NCBI RefSeq assembly: GCF_001620265.1
Contig: NZ_CP012661.1
Span: forward strand, 1,488,001 to 1,552,000
Direction: 5' to 3'
DNA: 64,000 nt
Origin: Frigidibacter mobilis
GTDB lineage: Bacteria > Pseudomonadota > Alphaproteobacteria > Rhodobacterales > Rhodobacteraceae
Part shown: piece by piece, positions 40,328 through 49,357 of the stretch
How the letters are laid out: each line of letters begins with the position of its first letter
Position numbering within the stretch: the first letter of the stretch is position 1
Position numbers and translations under genes: made by a program
Notes under the pieces: model-generated
Database searches by the model: none
The model's input: only the letters and a program-made list of their open reading frames with translations
What the model was told of the DNA's origin: nothing

Positions 40328-41712
40328 ATGGCCCGTCTCGTCACCGCACGGCACGCCGTCTCGACCAACCCGCTGAAGAGTTCGGCCCCGCTGGGGGCGG
40401 CGCTGGCCTATCTGGGCATCGAGGGCGCGGTGCCGCTGCTGCATGGGGCACAGGGCTGCACCGCCTTCGGGATGGTGCATCTGGTGCGCCATTTCAAGGA
40501 AGCCGTGCCGCTGCAGACCACGGCGATGAACGAGGTGACCACCATCCTCGGCGGCGCCGACCAGATCGAGGAAGCCATCGAGAATATCCGCAAGCGCGCC
40601 GATCCGCGCTTCATCGGCATCGCCTCGACTGCGCTGGCGGAAACCCGCGGCGAGGATGTGGCGGGCGAGCTGCGCGAGATCCTGGCCCGGCGCCGTGATT
40701 TCGATGCCACCCGCGTGGTCTATGCCGCCACGCCCGATTTCGACGGCGGGCTGCAAGATGGCTGGGCCAAGGCGGTGGAGGCGATCGTTTCGGCGCTGGT
40801 GCCGGAAACCGCGCAGCGCGACCCCGACCTGCGGCAGGTGACGCTGCTGTGCGGCAGCCACCTGACCCCGGCCGAGATCGAGGAACTGGTGCGGATGGTG
40901 CGGGCCTTCGGGCTGGAGCCGCTGGTGCTGCCCGACCTGTCGGGCTCGCTGGACGGCCATGTCTCGGGCAACTGGTCGGGCACCTCGCTGGGGGCACGCC
41001 GGTGGACCGCATCGCGCTGGCCGCGCGCTCGGTCTGCACGCTGGCGATTGGCGAGCAGATGCGCGGCGCGGCGCGGATCATCGAGAACCGCGCGATGGTT
41101 CCGGCGCAGGTGTTCCCGGTGCTGACCGGGCTGAAGCCCGTCGATGGCTTCGTGCGGGCGCTGATGGAGATGTCGGGCACGCCAGAGCCGCCGCCCTCGA
41201 TCCGGCGCGACCGGGCGCGGCTGATGGATGCGATGCTGGATTCGCATTTCTTCACCGGCGGATTGCGGGTGGCGATTGCCGCCGACCCCGACCTGATGTT
41301 CGGCCTTGGCAGCGCGCTGGCGGCGATGGGGGCCGAGATCGTCGCCGCCGTGACCACCAGCCAGGCCGGCCCGGTGATCGGCCAGATGCCCTGCGAAAGC
41401 GTGATCCTGGGCGATCTGGGTGATTTCGAACGCGCCGCCCGCGCCGGGCAGGCGCAGATCCTGCTGACCCACAGCCACGGCCGCCATGCCGCCCATGCGC
41501 TGCACCTGCCGCTGCTGCGGGTCGGCTTTCCGGTGTTCGACCGGATCGGGGCGCAAGATGCCTGCCGCGTCGGCTATCGCGGCAGCCGCGCCTTTCTCTA
41601 CGAAATCGCCAATGCCGTGCAGGCGATCCATCACCGCCCGCGCCCCGAGGATTTCGGCGCGGCCCCGCCCCCCGAGGAGTTCTCTCATGTCCCGCACCCT
41701 GCGCCTTGTTGA
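40328..41712 (+). CDS. nifN: FeMo-co biosynthesis scaffold protein NifN, frameshifted in this sequence
   Basis: Beta-like partner of NifE. The first 221 codons (SAPLGAALAYLGIEGAVPLL, HGAQGCTAFGMVHLVRHFK) run in one frame to the five-G run at 40990-40994, after which the protein continues in another frame (GTPVDRIALAARSVCTLAIG to the end). The 1385-base span lacks one base; a sixth G restores an uninterrupted 461-residue NifN. The 3' end overlaps nifX by 26 bases. As written, the sequence would make only a truncated NifN. The pattern is shared with five other genes here, so an error in the sequence is likelier than loss of function. Confidence 0.9.
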
Positions 41713-42169
41713 GGCCGACGCCGCGCCCCCTGCCGAAAAGCCGTTGCGCGTGGCGATCGTCTCGAACGATCTTGAACATCTCGACGCGCATTTCGGCTCG
41801 GCGCGCAAGATCGTCGTCTACGATGTCTGGAAGACCGGCGCGCGCTTTGTCGAGGTGCATGACTTCTCGCTGCCGACCGACCAGAAGGGCCGCCATGACG
41901 AGATCGAGGACCGGATCGGCCCCAAGATCGCGGCGCTGGAGGGCTGCGTGCTGGTGTTTGCGCTGGCGGTGGGCGGGCCTTCGGCCGCGCGCATGGTGCG
42001 GGCCGGAATGCACCCGATCAAGCGCAAGCAGCCGGAGCCGGTCGCCGATGTGATCGCCCAGGTGCAGGTGATGCTGAACGGCTCGCCGCCGCCCTTCCTG
42101 CGCAAGATCCTCGGCACTTTCGAGAAACCCGACTTTTCCGCCGATTTCGACCCCGAGGAGGGCCCGTGA
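41687..42169 (+). CDS. nifX: NifX, cofactor-binding accessory protein
   Basis: A 160-residue NifX/NafY-type protein that carries FeMo-co precursors between NifB and NifEN. The conserved blocks are VAIVSNDLEHLDAHFGSARK at the start and HDEIEDRIGPKIAALEGC. The ATG follows GAGGAGTTCTCTC inside the end of nifN. Its stop overlaps the following gene as TGATG. Confidence 0.9.
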   Translation: MSRTLRLVEADAAPPAEKPLRVAIVSNDLEHLDAHFGSARKIVVYDVWKTGARFVEVHDFSLPTDQKGRHDEIEDRIGPKIAALEGCVLVFALAVGGPSAARMVRAGMHPIKRKQPEPVADVIAQVQVMLNGSPPPFLRKILGTFEKPDFSADFDPEEGP

Positions 42170-42657
42170 TGCAGACCGGAGCGATCCAGACAGAAACCAT
42201 GCAGCCGCCGCGCGGCGGCGCGATGATCGACAGCCCGTTCCTGGTGCAGCTGGCGGCGGTGATCCGCGCCGAGGACAGCCACGGCCTGTGGGACACCAAG
42301 CCGGTGGCAGAGCTGCTGGCCGAGTTCATCCTGACCGCCGAGGAACGCCGCCAGACGCCGATCATCGGCGATCCAGACCCCGACCTGATCTGGCGGCTGA
42401 CCAAGTTCTACGATGCGGTCGGGCTGATGATCGAAAAGCGCACCGGCTGCATGGCCAGCCAGATGCAGAAGATGCACCATGAGGGCTTTGGCAGGATCGT
42501 GCTGATCGCCGGGCGGCTGGTCGTGGTGTCGAGGCACCTGCGCGACGTGCATCGCTTCGGGTTCGAGACATGGGCCAAACTGGCCCAGGCGGGCGAGGCG
42601 CTGGTCGAGGATGCGGTGGCGGTGATCGGCACCTATCCCGATGCGGCCCGGGCCTGA
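42169..42657 (+). CDS. NifX-associated nitrogen fixation protein (DUF269)
   Basis: A 162-residue protein of the DUF269/NifX-associated family found next to nifX in many diazotrophs. Characteristic parts are PFLVQLAAVIRAEDSHGLWD, WRLTKFYDAVGLMIEKRTG and RIVLIAGRLVVVSRHLRDVH. The biochemical role is unknown. ATG 42169 overlaps the nifX stop; a GTG one codon earlier is possible. Confidence 0.9.
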   Translation: MQTGAIQTETMQPPRGGAMIDSPFLVQLAAVIRAEDSHGLWDTKPVAELLAEFILTAEERRQTPIIGDPDPDLIWRLTKFYDAVGLMIEKRTGCMASQMQKMHHEGFGRIVLIAGRLVVVSRHLRDVHRFGFETWAKLAQAGEALVEDAVAVIGTYPDAARA

Positions 42658-42672
42658 GCAGGGGCCGCGCCG

Positions 42673-42840
42673 ATGATCCCGATCACACCCCTGCCCACCG
42701 CGCCCGCGCCCAGGCCAGAGCCGCAGGTCTCCGCCGCACAGCCGCGGCCGCTCTGCCTCAAACCCGTTCCGGGCCGCACGCCGCTGTCGCGCTGGCTGCG
42801 CAGCGGCGCCGCCAAACCGCAGAAAAGGACCCACCCATGA
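42673..42840 (+). CDS. Possible small Pro-rich ORF between DUF269 and DUF683 genes
   Basis: A 55-codon frame starts at ATG 42673 and ends in a 4-base ATGA overlap with the next nif gene. The product is proline- and basic-residue-rich (MIPITPLPTAPAPRPEPQV at the start) with one cysteine. I know no family. The exact coupling to both neighbours, with no other use for the 180-base gap, makes it plausible, but its composition is also what random GC-rich sequence gives. Confidence 0.3.
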   Translation: MIPITPLPTAPAPRPEPQVSAAQPRPLCLKPVPGRTPLSRWLRSGAAKPQKRTHP

Positions 42841-43046
42841 GCCTTGAAGACCTGGAAGCGCAGGTGAAGAAGCTGTCGATGCGCGCCACCGATGCCAAGC
42901 TGGCGCTGCATGACCTGTCGGAAGAGCTGCCCATCGACTGGGAGAAGATCCCCGAGGTGGCAGAGCGGACCTGGGCGGTGTTCCGCGACCTGGACGCGGC
43001 GCGCAAGGCGGTCAAGGCCGCCAAACTGGCCGCGAAGGGGGCCTGA
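42837..43046 (+). CDS. DUF683/CCE_0567 family nif-associated protein
   Basis: A 69-residue, two-helix protein (SLEDLEAQVKKLSMRATDAK, then DWEKIPEVAERTWAVFRDLD) of the DUF683 family that always accompanies nifX/DUF269. It is expected to form a small helical oligomer; the function is unknown. fdxB starts two bases after its stop. Confidence 0.88.
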   Translation: MSLEDLEAQVKKLSMRATDAKLALHDLSEELPIDWEKIPEVAERTWAVFRDLDAARKAVKAAKLAAKGA

Positions 43047-43048
43047 GG

Positions 43049-43354
43049 ATGCCCGCAATCGCCCATACCCGCGGCGGCGCGGAATATGTCCCGCAGTACC
43101 TGATGGCCATCGACGCGGGCAAATGCATCGGTTGCGGGCGCTGTTTCAAGGTCTGCGGCCGCGGGGTGATGACGCTGCACGGGCTGACCGGAGAGGGCCA
43201 GCTGGTGCGCCCGGGCAGCGACGAGTGGGACGAGCTAGAGGATGAGATCATCAAGAAGGTGATGGCGCTGATCGCCCCCGAGAACTGCATCGGCTGCGGG
43301 GCCTGCGCGCGGGTCTGCCCCTCGGATTGCCAGAGCCATGCGGCCCTGTCCTGA
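43049..43354 (+). CDS. fdxB: Ferredoxin III, nif-specific (FdxB)
   Basis: A 101-residue 2[4Fe-4S] ferredoxin with motifs CIGCGRCFKVC and CIGCGACARVCP. The clusters are separated by a 40-residue spacer (DEWDELEDEIIKKVMALIA), typical of FdxB. It likely donates electrons in cofactor assembly. It overlaps nifQ by 17 bases. Confidence 0.92.
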   Translation: MPAIAHTRGGAEYVPQYLMAIDAGKCIGCGRCFKVCGRGVMTLHGLTGEGQLVRPGSDEWDELEDEIIKKVMALIAPENCIGCGACARVCPSDCQSHAALS

Positions 43355-43883
43355 AACCGTTTCACCGGACGCTGCCGAAGCGGCGCTTGGCTGCATCCTC
43401 GCCCATGCCCTGCGCGAGCAGGCGGCGGGGCTGGGGCCGGCGACCGCATTGCTGGGCCTGTCGGGCGCCGAGCTGGCGGCGCTGGCCGCGCGCTGGCTGC
43501 CCGGCGCCGATCTGGCCGGCATCGACATCGCCGGAACCACCCGGCCCGCGCCGCTCCGCGATGTCGAGCAGCAGGCCATTGAGGTGCTGGTGCTGTGGCG
43601 CGCGGGCGCGGCCGGGGCCGAGGTGCGCTGGCTGGCGGCGATCCTGGCCCGCCGCTCGATGGAAACCCGCCATCTGTGGGAGGATCTGGGCCTGCCCGCG
43701 CGGCCTGCGCTGACGCAGATGATTGCCCGCTTCCTGCCTGGGCTGGCCGCGGCCAATGCCCATAACATGCGCTGGAAGAAGTTCTTCGCGCGCCAGATCT
43801 GTTCTGATGCCGCCTTCGCGCTGTGTCCGGCGCCGATCTGCGATGCCTGCGACGAACGTCACATCTGCTTTGCCGTCGATTGA
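43338..43883 (+). CDS. nifQ: NifQ, molybdenum donor for FeMo-co synthesis
   Basis: A 181-residue protein that supplies molybdenum as a Mo-Fe-S cluster. The C-terminal ligand motif C-x4-C-x2-C-x5-C is complete (CPAPICDACDERHIC), and HNMRWKKFFARQIC just before it is the conserved NifQ block. It is the last gene of the nifENX operon. Confidence 0.9.
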   Translation: MRPCPETVSPDAAEAALGCILAHALREQAAGLGPATALLGLSGAELAALAARWLPGADLAGIDIAGTTRPAPLRDVEQQAIEVLVLWRAGAAGAEVRWLAAILARRSMETRHLWEDLGLPARPALTQMIARFLPGLAAANAHNMRWKKFFARQICSDAAFALCPAPICDACDERHICFAVD

Positions 43884-43982
43884 CCGTTTCGCTTTTGTCG
43901 GATCACCCGCGCAGATGTGGGCTCGCCCCTGTCGGGAATCCGCCATTGTCGGCCCGCCGCCTGCGGTGGAGCTCCCGGCACC

Positions 43983-43997
43983 TGGCACGCTTCTTGC
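43983..43997 (+). promoter_or_regulatory. Sigma-54 (-24/-12) promoter of iscA-nifUSVW
   Basis: TGGCACGCTTCTTGC with correct spacing, 38 bases before the iscA-type gene. Upstream, TGT-N10-CCA at 43930-43945 is a degenerate NifA site like the one ahead of nifH. Confidence 0.82.
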
Positions 43998-44034
43998 TGA
44001 TCCTCCTGAAACCCCAAGCGCACAGGAGAGTACC

Positions 44035-44355
44035 ATGATCGAGATCACCGAACCCGCCCGCAGCGCGATCAAGGCCGCGATTGATGGCGCAGGCCAGCCG
44101 GTCGCAGGCCTGCGCCTGATGGTGCAGCCCGGCGGCTGCGCCGGGCTGAAATACGGCATGGCGCTGGAACTGGAGGCGCAGCCCGACGATGCCGTGATGG
44201 ATCTGGGCGAGGTCACGGTGCTGATCGACCCGCAAAGCCAGGAACATCTGGCCGGGGCCACCATCGACTTCGTGTCGGGCATCGAGGGCGCGGGCTTCGT
44301 GTTCAACAATCCCAATGCCAGGAATGCCTGCGGTTGCGGCAAGTCCTTTTGCTAG
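44035..44355 (+). CDS. IscA/HesB-type iron-sulfur assembly protein (nif-associated)
   Basis: A 106-residue A-type iron-sulfur carrier. The three conserved cysteines are present (GGCAGLKYGM and ACGCGKSFC). First gene of the nifUSVW operon, with its own sigma-54 promoter and AGGAGAG before the ATG. Since the adjacent NifU has lost its scaffold cysteines, this protein may carry more of the cluster-assembly load. Confidence 0.9.
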   Translation: MIEITEPARSAIKAAIDGAGQPVAGLRLMVQPGGCAGLKYGMALELEAQPDDAVMDLGEVTVLIDPQSQEHLAGATIDFVSGIEGAGFVFNNPNARNACGCGKSFC

Positions 44356-44366
44356 GGGGTGCGGCG

Positions 44367-45152
44367 ATGCTGGACTATGGCGAAAAGGTCCGCGACCATT
44401 TCTTCAACCCGCGCAATGCCGGGGCGCTGGCCGGTGCCAATGCGGTGGGCGAGGCAGGCTCGCTGCACGGGGGCGATGCGCTGCGGCTGATGCTGCAGAT
44501 CGACCCGGCCAGCGAGCGCATCGAGGCCGCGCGGTTCCTGGCCCTGGGCGGCGGGTCGGCCATCGCGTCGTTCTCGGCGCTGACAGAGCTGGTGATCGGC
44601 CAGTCCGTTGCCACCGCGCAGCGGCTGAGCGAAGGCGACATCGCCGAGGCGCTTGGCGGGTTGCCGCCCGAGCGGATGCGGGGCCCCGCGCTTGGCCGGC
44701 AGGCGCTGAGCGCCGCCATTGCCGCCTTCCGGGGCGAGGCGGTCGCCGCGCCGGCACCGGCCGCCCCGCGCTGCGCGCCGCCTCCCGCCACTGTTGCCTA
44801 TGCGGCGCGGCTGGCGCGGGGCGAGGCGGGCGCGCCCGCGGCTCATCCGCTGCTGGCCGCGCGCCGGCTGAAGGCCGCGCCGGTTCCCCTTGCCCCGGCA
44901 AGCGCCTCCCTTGCCGCTGCGGGTGACACCGGCGCCGCAATCGCCCGGATCATCGAGGAGATGCGCCCGGTGTTCCAGCGCGACGGCGGCGATATCGAAT
45001 TGCTGGGAGTCGAGGCCGGGCAGGTCTTCGTGCATCTGTCGGGCGCCTGCGCGGGCTGCATGATGGCCGGGCATACCCTGAGCGGGCTGCAGGCCAGGAT
45101 CATCGCCACGCTGGGGCGGTCGATGCGGATCATTCCCTCGGGCAAGGCATGA
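44367..45152 (+). CDS. nifU: NifU-like protein lacking scaffold cysteines and ferredoxin domain
   Basis: A 261-residue protein with the NifU N-terminal fold (LDYGEKVRDHFFNPRNAGAL, GSAIASFSALTELVIGQS) and a C-terminal Nfu domain with an intact CxxC (SGACAGCMMAGHTLSG). The three IscU-type cluster cysteines are replaced by glycine: SLSCGD reads SLHGGD, FGCGSA reads LGGGSA, and MHCSVMG reads MRGPALG. The central 2Fe-2S ferredoxin domain is missing; an Ala/Pro-rich linker of about 70 residues stands in its place. It should therefore not assemble clusters on the N-terminal domain, only carry them on the Nfu domain. It overlaps nifS by ATGA. Confidence 0.88.
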   Translation: MLDYGEKVRDHFFNPRNAGALAGANAVGEAGSLHGGDALRLMLQIDPASERIEAARFLALGGGSAIASFSALTELVIGQSVATAQRLSEGDIAEALGGLPPERMRGPALGRQALSAAIAAFRGEAVAAPAPAAPRCAPPPATVAYAARLARGEAGAPAAHPLLAARRLKAAPVPLAPASASLAAAGDTGAAIARIIEEMRPVFQRDGGDIELLGVEAGQVFVHLSGACAGCMMAGHTLSGLQARIIATLGRSMRIIPSGKA

Positions 45153-46369
45153 GGCCGCCAATGCCCCATCCCCCGCCGGTCTATCTGGACCACAATGCCA
45201 CGACCCCGGTGCTTCCCGCGGCGGTGCAGGCGATGCTGCCCTATTTCACTACGCATTTCGCCAATCCCTCGTCGGGCCACAGCCCGGCGGCGGCGCCGGC
45301 TGCGGCCCTGCGGCAGGCACGCCGATCGGTGCAGGCGCTGATCGGGGCCGCGTCCGAGCAGGAGATCATCTTCACCTCGGGCGGGACCGAAGCCAATTCG
45401 ACCGCCCTGCGCTCGGCCCTTGCCGTGATGTCGGGGCGGCGCGAGATCGTCACCTCGGCGGTCGAGCATCCCGCGATCCTTGCAGCTTGCGACGCGCTGG
45501 AGCGCGAGGAGGGCGTGATCGTCCATCGCATCGGGGTGGACGGGGCGGGGCTGCTGGATATCGACGCCACCCGCGCCGCGCTGTCGGAGCGGGTGGCGCT
45601 GGTCTCGCTGATGTGGGCCAATAACGAGACCGGCACGATCTTCCCGGTCGAGGGGCTGGCGGAACTGGCACATGGGGTCGGGGCGCTGTTCCACACCGAT
45701 GCGGTGCAGGCGGTGGGCAAGCTGCCGGTTCGCGTGCAGGAGACAGAAATCGACATGCTCTCGCTCTCGGCGCACAAGTTTCAGGGGCCCAAGGGCGTTG
45801 GCGCGCTCTATCTGCGGCGGGGCACGGGGTTTGCACCGCTGCTGCGGGGCGGCAAGCAGGAGCGCGGGCGGCGGGCGGGCACCGAGAACACCCCCGGTAT
45901 CGTCGGCATGGGGGTGGCCGCCGATCTGGCGGTGGCCGGTCTTGCGGGCGCCCTGCCGCGGGTCGCGGCGCTGCGCGACCGGCTGGAGGCGGGGATCCTG
46001 GCAGCGGTCAGCCATGCCTTCGTCCTCGGCAACCGGCATGAGCGGCTGGCCAATACCAGTTGCATCGCCTTTGGCTATGTCGAGGGCGAGGCGATCCAAT
46101 TGCGGCTGGACAGGGCGGGGATCTGCGTCTCCACCGGCTCGGCCTGCGCCTCGGGCGCGGTGGAGCCCAGCCATGTCGTGCGGGCGATGCGGGTGCCCTT
46201 CACCGCTGCGCATGGCGTGATCCGGTTCTCGCTATCCGCCGCGACGACCGCGGCCGAGATCGACCGGGTGCTGGCGGTGCTGCCCGGCATCGTTGCCGAT
46301 CTGCGCGCGATGACCCCGTTCTGGGCCGATGGCGCGCCTGCCCTGCCTGCGGCGGGGGCTGTGCGATGA
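45149..46369 (+). CDS. nifS: Cysteine desulfurase NifS
   Basis: Pyridoxal-phosphate enzyme that releases sulfur from cysteine for nitrogenase clusters. The 406 residues include YLDHNATTPVLP at the start, the catalytic Lys in LSAHKFQGPKG and the persulfide cysteine in STGSACASGAVEPSH. Translation may start at ATG 45149 (overlapping nifU) or 12 bases later. It overlaps nifV by 4 bases. Confidence 0.94.
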   Translation: MRPPMPHPPPVYLDHNATTPVLPAAVQAMLPYFTTHFANPSSGHSPAAAPAAALRQARRSVQALIGAASEQEIIFTSGGTEANSTALRSALAVMSGRREIVTSAVEHPAILAACDALEREEGVIVHRIGVDGAGLLDIDATRAALSERVALVSLMWANNETGTIFPVEGLAELAHGVGALFHTDAVQAVGKLPVRVQETEIDMLSLSAHKFQGPKGVGALYLRRGTGFAPLLRGGKQERGRRAGTENTPGIVGMGVAADLAVAGLAGALPRVAALRDRLEAGILAAVSHAFVLGNRHERLANTSCIAFGYVEGEAIQLRLDRAGICVSTGSACASGAVEPSHVVRAMRVPFTAAHGVIRFSLSAATTAAEIDRVLAVLPGIVADLRAMTPFWADGAPALPAAGAVR

Positions 46370-47529
46370 CCGGGGCGGGCACGGGCATCGGCAACCGAGC
46401 GCTGGCGCTGTGCGACACCACCTTGCGCGACGGCGAGCAGACGGCGGGGGTCGCGTTCTCGCTGCACGAGAAATGCGCGATTGCCCGGGCGCTGGACGCG
46501 GCCGGCGTGGCCGAGATCGAGGTGGGCATCGCCGCGATGGGATGGGCCGAGGTGGCCGAGATCCGCGAGATCTGTGCCGCGATCACCCGCGCGGTGCCGG
46601 TGGTCTGGTGCCGCTTGCGGCTGACCGATCTAGACATGGCGCAGAAGACCGGGGCGAAACGGGTGCATTTCGCCGCGCCCACCTCGGAAAACCAGCTTGC
46701 CGGCAAGCTGCGGGTGAACCGCGACTGGGTGCTGCGCGAAACGGCGGCGGCGGTGCTGTGCGCGCGCGAACGGGGACTGGAGGTCTCGGTCGGGGCAGAG
46801 GATGCCAGCCGCACCGACCCCGAATTCCTGCTGCGGCTGGCCGAGGTGGCGGCCGGCGCCGGGGCGATCCGGCTGCGGCTGGCCGATACGCTGGGTCTGC
46901 TCGATCCGCTGGCGGCCTACCGGATGGTCAGCACCCTGGCGCCGCGCATCCCGCTGCCGATCGAGTTTCATGCCCATAACGATTTTGGCATGGCCACCGC
47001 CAACACGATCATGGCTGCCCATGCCGGGGCCTCGCATCTGTCGGTGACGGTGAACGGGCTGGGAGAGCGGGCAGGCAATGCCGCGCTGGAGGAGGTGGCG
47101 GCGGCGCTGTCGGCAGGCGGCATCGCCACCGGGATCGACCTGTGCGCGCTGCCCGCGCTGTCGGATCTGGTTGCCCGCGCCTCGGGCCGGGTGCTCTCGC
47201 CGCAAAAGCCGATCACCGGCGCGCTGGTCTTCACCCATGAATCGGGCATCCATGTCGATGCGATCCTCAAGCGCGCGGATACCTATGAGGACCCGCGCTG
47301 CGCCCCCACCCGCTTTGGCCGCGAGCGGCAGATCGCCATCGGCAAGCATTCCGGCGTGGCGGGCCTGCGTGCGGCGCTGGCGCAGGCGGGGCTGCCTGCC
47401 TCGGAAGACATCGCGCTGCGGATCAAGCCCTTGCTGCGCGCCCATGCGATCCGCGTCAAGCGCCCGGCCAGCGGCGATGACCTGCGGCGGATGGTGGCGC
47501 GGATCGTCCGACAGCCGCTGACCGATTGA
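46366..47529 (+). CDS. nifV: Homocitrate synthase NifV
   Basis: Condenses acetyl-CoA and 2-oxoglutarate into homocitrate, the organic ligand of FeMo-co. The 387 residues contain the catalytic CDTTLRDGEQTAGVAF and the metal-binding HAHNDFGMATANT, with GLGERAGNAALEEV. The start overlaps the nifS stop; the long upstream extension to 46060 is a shadow. Confidence 0.93.
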   Translation: MTGAGTGIGNRALALCDTTLRDGEQTAGVAFSLHEKCAIARALDAAGVAEIEVGIAAMGWAEVAEIREICAAITRAVPVVWCRLRLTDLDMAQKTGAKRVHFAAPTSENQLAGKLRVNRDWVLRETAAAVLCARERGLEVSVGAEDASRTDPEFLLRLAEVAAGAGAIRLRLADTLGLLDPLAAYRMVSTLAPRIPLPIEFHAHNDFGMATANTIMAAHAGASHLSVTVNGLGERAGNAALEEVAAALSAGGIATGIDLCALPALSDLVARASGRVLSPQKPITGALVFTHESGIHVDAILKRADTYEDPRCAPTRFGRERQIAIGKHSGVAGLRAALAQAGLPASEDIALRIKPLLRAHAIRVKRPASGDDLRRMVARIVRQPLTD

Positions 47530-47552
47530 CCCCATGCGAAAGGAAGCCCGCA

Positions 47553-47894
47553 ATGACGCAAGCGACCCCGGCCCTTCTTGACACCCTGGCGGGCCTCTCT
47601 GCCGCCGAGGATCTGTTTGACTGCCTTGGCCTGCCCTATGCGCCCGAGGTGCTGAACGTCGCCCGGCTGCATGTGATGAAGCGCTTCGGCGCCTATCTGC
47701 GCGAGACCGACTTTGCCGGGCTGGACGCGGAAGAGGTGGCCAGCCGCTGCCGTGCCGCCCTCAGCCGGGCGCATGAGGATTTCGTGACATCGAGCCCGCT
47801 GCAGGAAAAGGTCTTCAAGGTGTTCGAGACCCAGGCCAGCCGCCGCAAGGCCGCGTTCGTCGGCCTCGACAGCCTCGCCATCGTCAGGCCCTGA
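47553..47894 (+). CDS. nifW: Nitrogenase-stabilising protein NifW
   Basis: A 113-residue protein that helps protect the MoFe protein from oxygen. Characteristic parts are LSAAEDLFDCLGLPYAPEV and the C-terminal SSPLQEKVFKVFETQ. It follows nifV by 23 bases with AAAGGAAGCCCG before the ATG. Confidence 0.9.
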   Translation: MTQATPALLDTLAGLSAAEDLFDCLGLPYAPEVLNVARLHVMKRFGAYLRETDFAGLDAEEVASRCRAALSRAHEDFVTSSPLQEKVFKVFETQASRRKAAFVGLDSLAIVRP

Positions 47895-47909
47895 CCCGGA
47901 GGACAGCAG

Positions 47910-48059
47910 ATGCCACGTTCCGGCCCGCCCAAGCGCGCCTGCGCAAGATGCCGAACTCCTTCGCACCCTGGCTGCCGGGCGCTGAAACATTCCGCGGCGC
48001 GCGCATCGGCCTCTACGGGCCGCACGCGGGTTGCGGCACGGCCGGGGCATCGGGGGTAG
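47910..48059 (+). CDS. Possible small cysteine-containing ORF between nifW and rpoN
   Basis: A 49-codon frame with a good ribosome site (GGAGGA six bases before the ATG) ends 9 bases before rpoN. The product is basic with a CxxC plus a third cysteine (ACARCRTPSHPGC). No family recognised. The ribosome site is the only positive evidence, so this may be a leader peptide or nothing. Confidence 0.3.
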   Translation: MPRSGPPKRACARCRTPSHPGCRALKHSAARASASTGRTRVAARPGHRG

Positions 48060-48068
48060 GATCGCGCG

Positions 48069-49357
48069 ATGGAGATGATGCAGACGCTGTCACATCGCCA
48101 GACCCTGCAGATGGGCGGGCAGATGCTGCATTCGCTCAGCATCCTCGGCATGTCGTCGCAAGACCTGGCGGAGCATCTGGCCGAGGCGGCGCGCAGCAAC
48201 CCCTTTGTCAGTTACCGCCCGCCGCCGGCTTTTGCCCCGCGTGCAGGCGTGGATTTCGACGCGGTGGCGGCGGTGGCGGCGCACCGGCCCTCGCTGATGG
48301 CGCATGTGGCAGACCAGATCGACCTGGCCTTTTCCACCGCCGCGGACCGGCTGCTGGCCCTGCATTTCGCCGAGGCGCTGGAGCCGACGGGCTGGCTGGG
48401 CCAGCCGGTCGAGGCCATCGCGCTGGCCGCGGGCGCCAGCCTGCCGCGGGCGCTGTCGGTGCTGGGGTGCTGCAGGGGTTCGAGCCCACGGGGCTTTTTG
48501 CCCGCGACCTGGCCGAATGCCTGCTGCTGCAGGCGCGCGAGGCCGATATCCTGACCTGGGAGGTGGAAACGCTGATCGCCAATCTGGGCCTGCTGGTCCA
48601 GAACCGGCAGCGCGAGCTGGCCGAGCTGTGCGATTGCGACCCGGCCGACCTGCCGCTGATCCTGCGCCAGATCCGGGCGCTGAACCCCAAGCCCGGCCTT
48701 GCCTTCGACCATGCCCCCGCGCCGGTGTTTCCGCCCGATCTGATCGCCTCGCAGGGCGCCGGGGGGTGGCGGGTAGAGCTGAACCGCGACACCTTGCCGG
48801 CGATTACCGTGCAGGAGGACCGGTTGGCCGACGGCGCTGCCGATCCCGCGGCCCGGGCGGCGCGGCGCAAGGCACTGGCCGAGGCGCGGGCGCTGGCGCT
48901 GGCACTGGACCGGCGCGGCGACACGCTGCTGCGCGCCGCCGCGGTTCTGGTGGCGCGGCAGAGCGGCTTTCTGGAGCGGGGGCCGGCGCATCTGCAGCCG
49001 CTGACGCTGGAGGATGTCGCCGCCGAGCTTGGCCTGCATGCCTCGACCATCAGCCGGGCGGTGGCGGGGCGGATGATCCAGACCGGGCCCCGGGCGCTGC
49101 CGCTGCGGGCCTTCTTCTCGCGCGCGCTGCCGGGGCAGGGCCACGGAGAGGCGGTGTCGCGCGATACGGCGCTGGATTTCGTGAACCGCGTGGTGGGGGG
49201 GGAAGACCCGGAAAACCCGCTGAGCGATGATGCAATTGTCGGGCTGGCCGATCGGGCGGGGCTGCAGATCGCCCGGCGGACGGTTGCCAAATACCGTGCG
49301 ACGCTGGGGCTCGCCTCGTCCTACGAGCGGCGGCGGCAAGCGGTGATGGGCGGGTAG
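48069..49357 (+). CDS. rpoN: Nif-linked RNA polymerase sigma-54 factor RpoN, frameshifted in this sequence
   Basis: Sigma factor that recognises the -24/-12 promoters of this island. The N-terminal region I is visible (SHRQTLQMGGQMLHSLSILG) and the C-terminus carries the RpoN box (ARRTVAKYRATLG). The first 133 codons lead to the GGGG run at 48464-48467; the rest (VLQGFEPTGLFARDLAECLL onward) is in another frame. One extra G gives a 429-residue protein of normal length. As in R. capsulatus, this copy lies in the nif cluster, downstream of NifA-activated genes, and is probably nif-specific. Its context around the missing G is identical to that in nifA. Confidence 0.88.

Noticed and set aside
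40849..41712. 3' half of nifN as a separate gene
   Set aside because: The frame begins inside nifN without a ribosome site and continues NifN homology exactly where the first frame breaks at the G run. It is one frameshifted gene.
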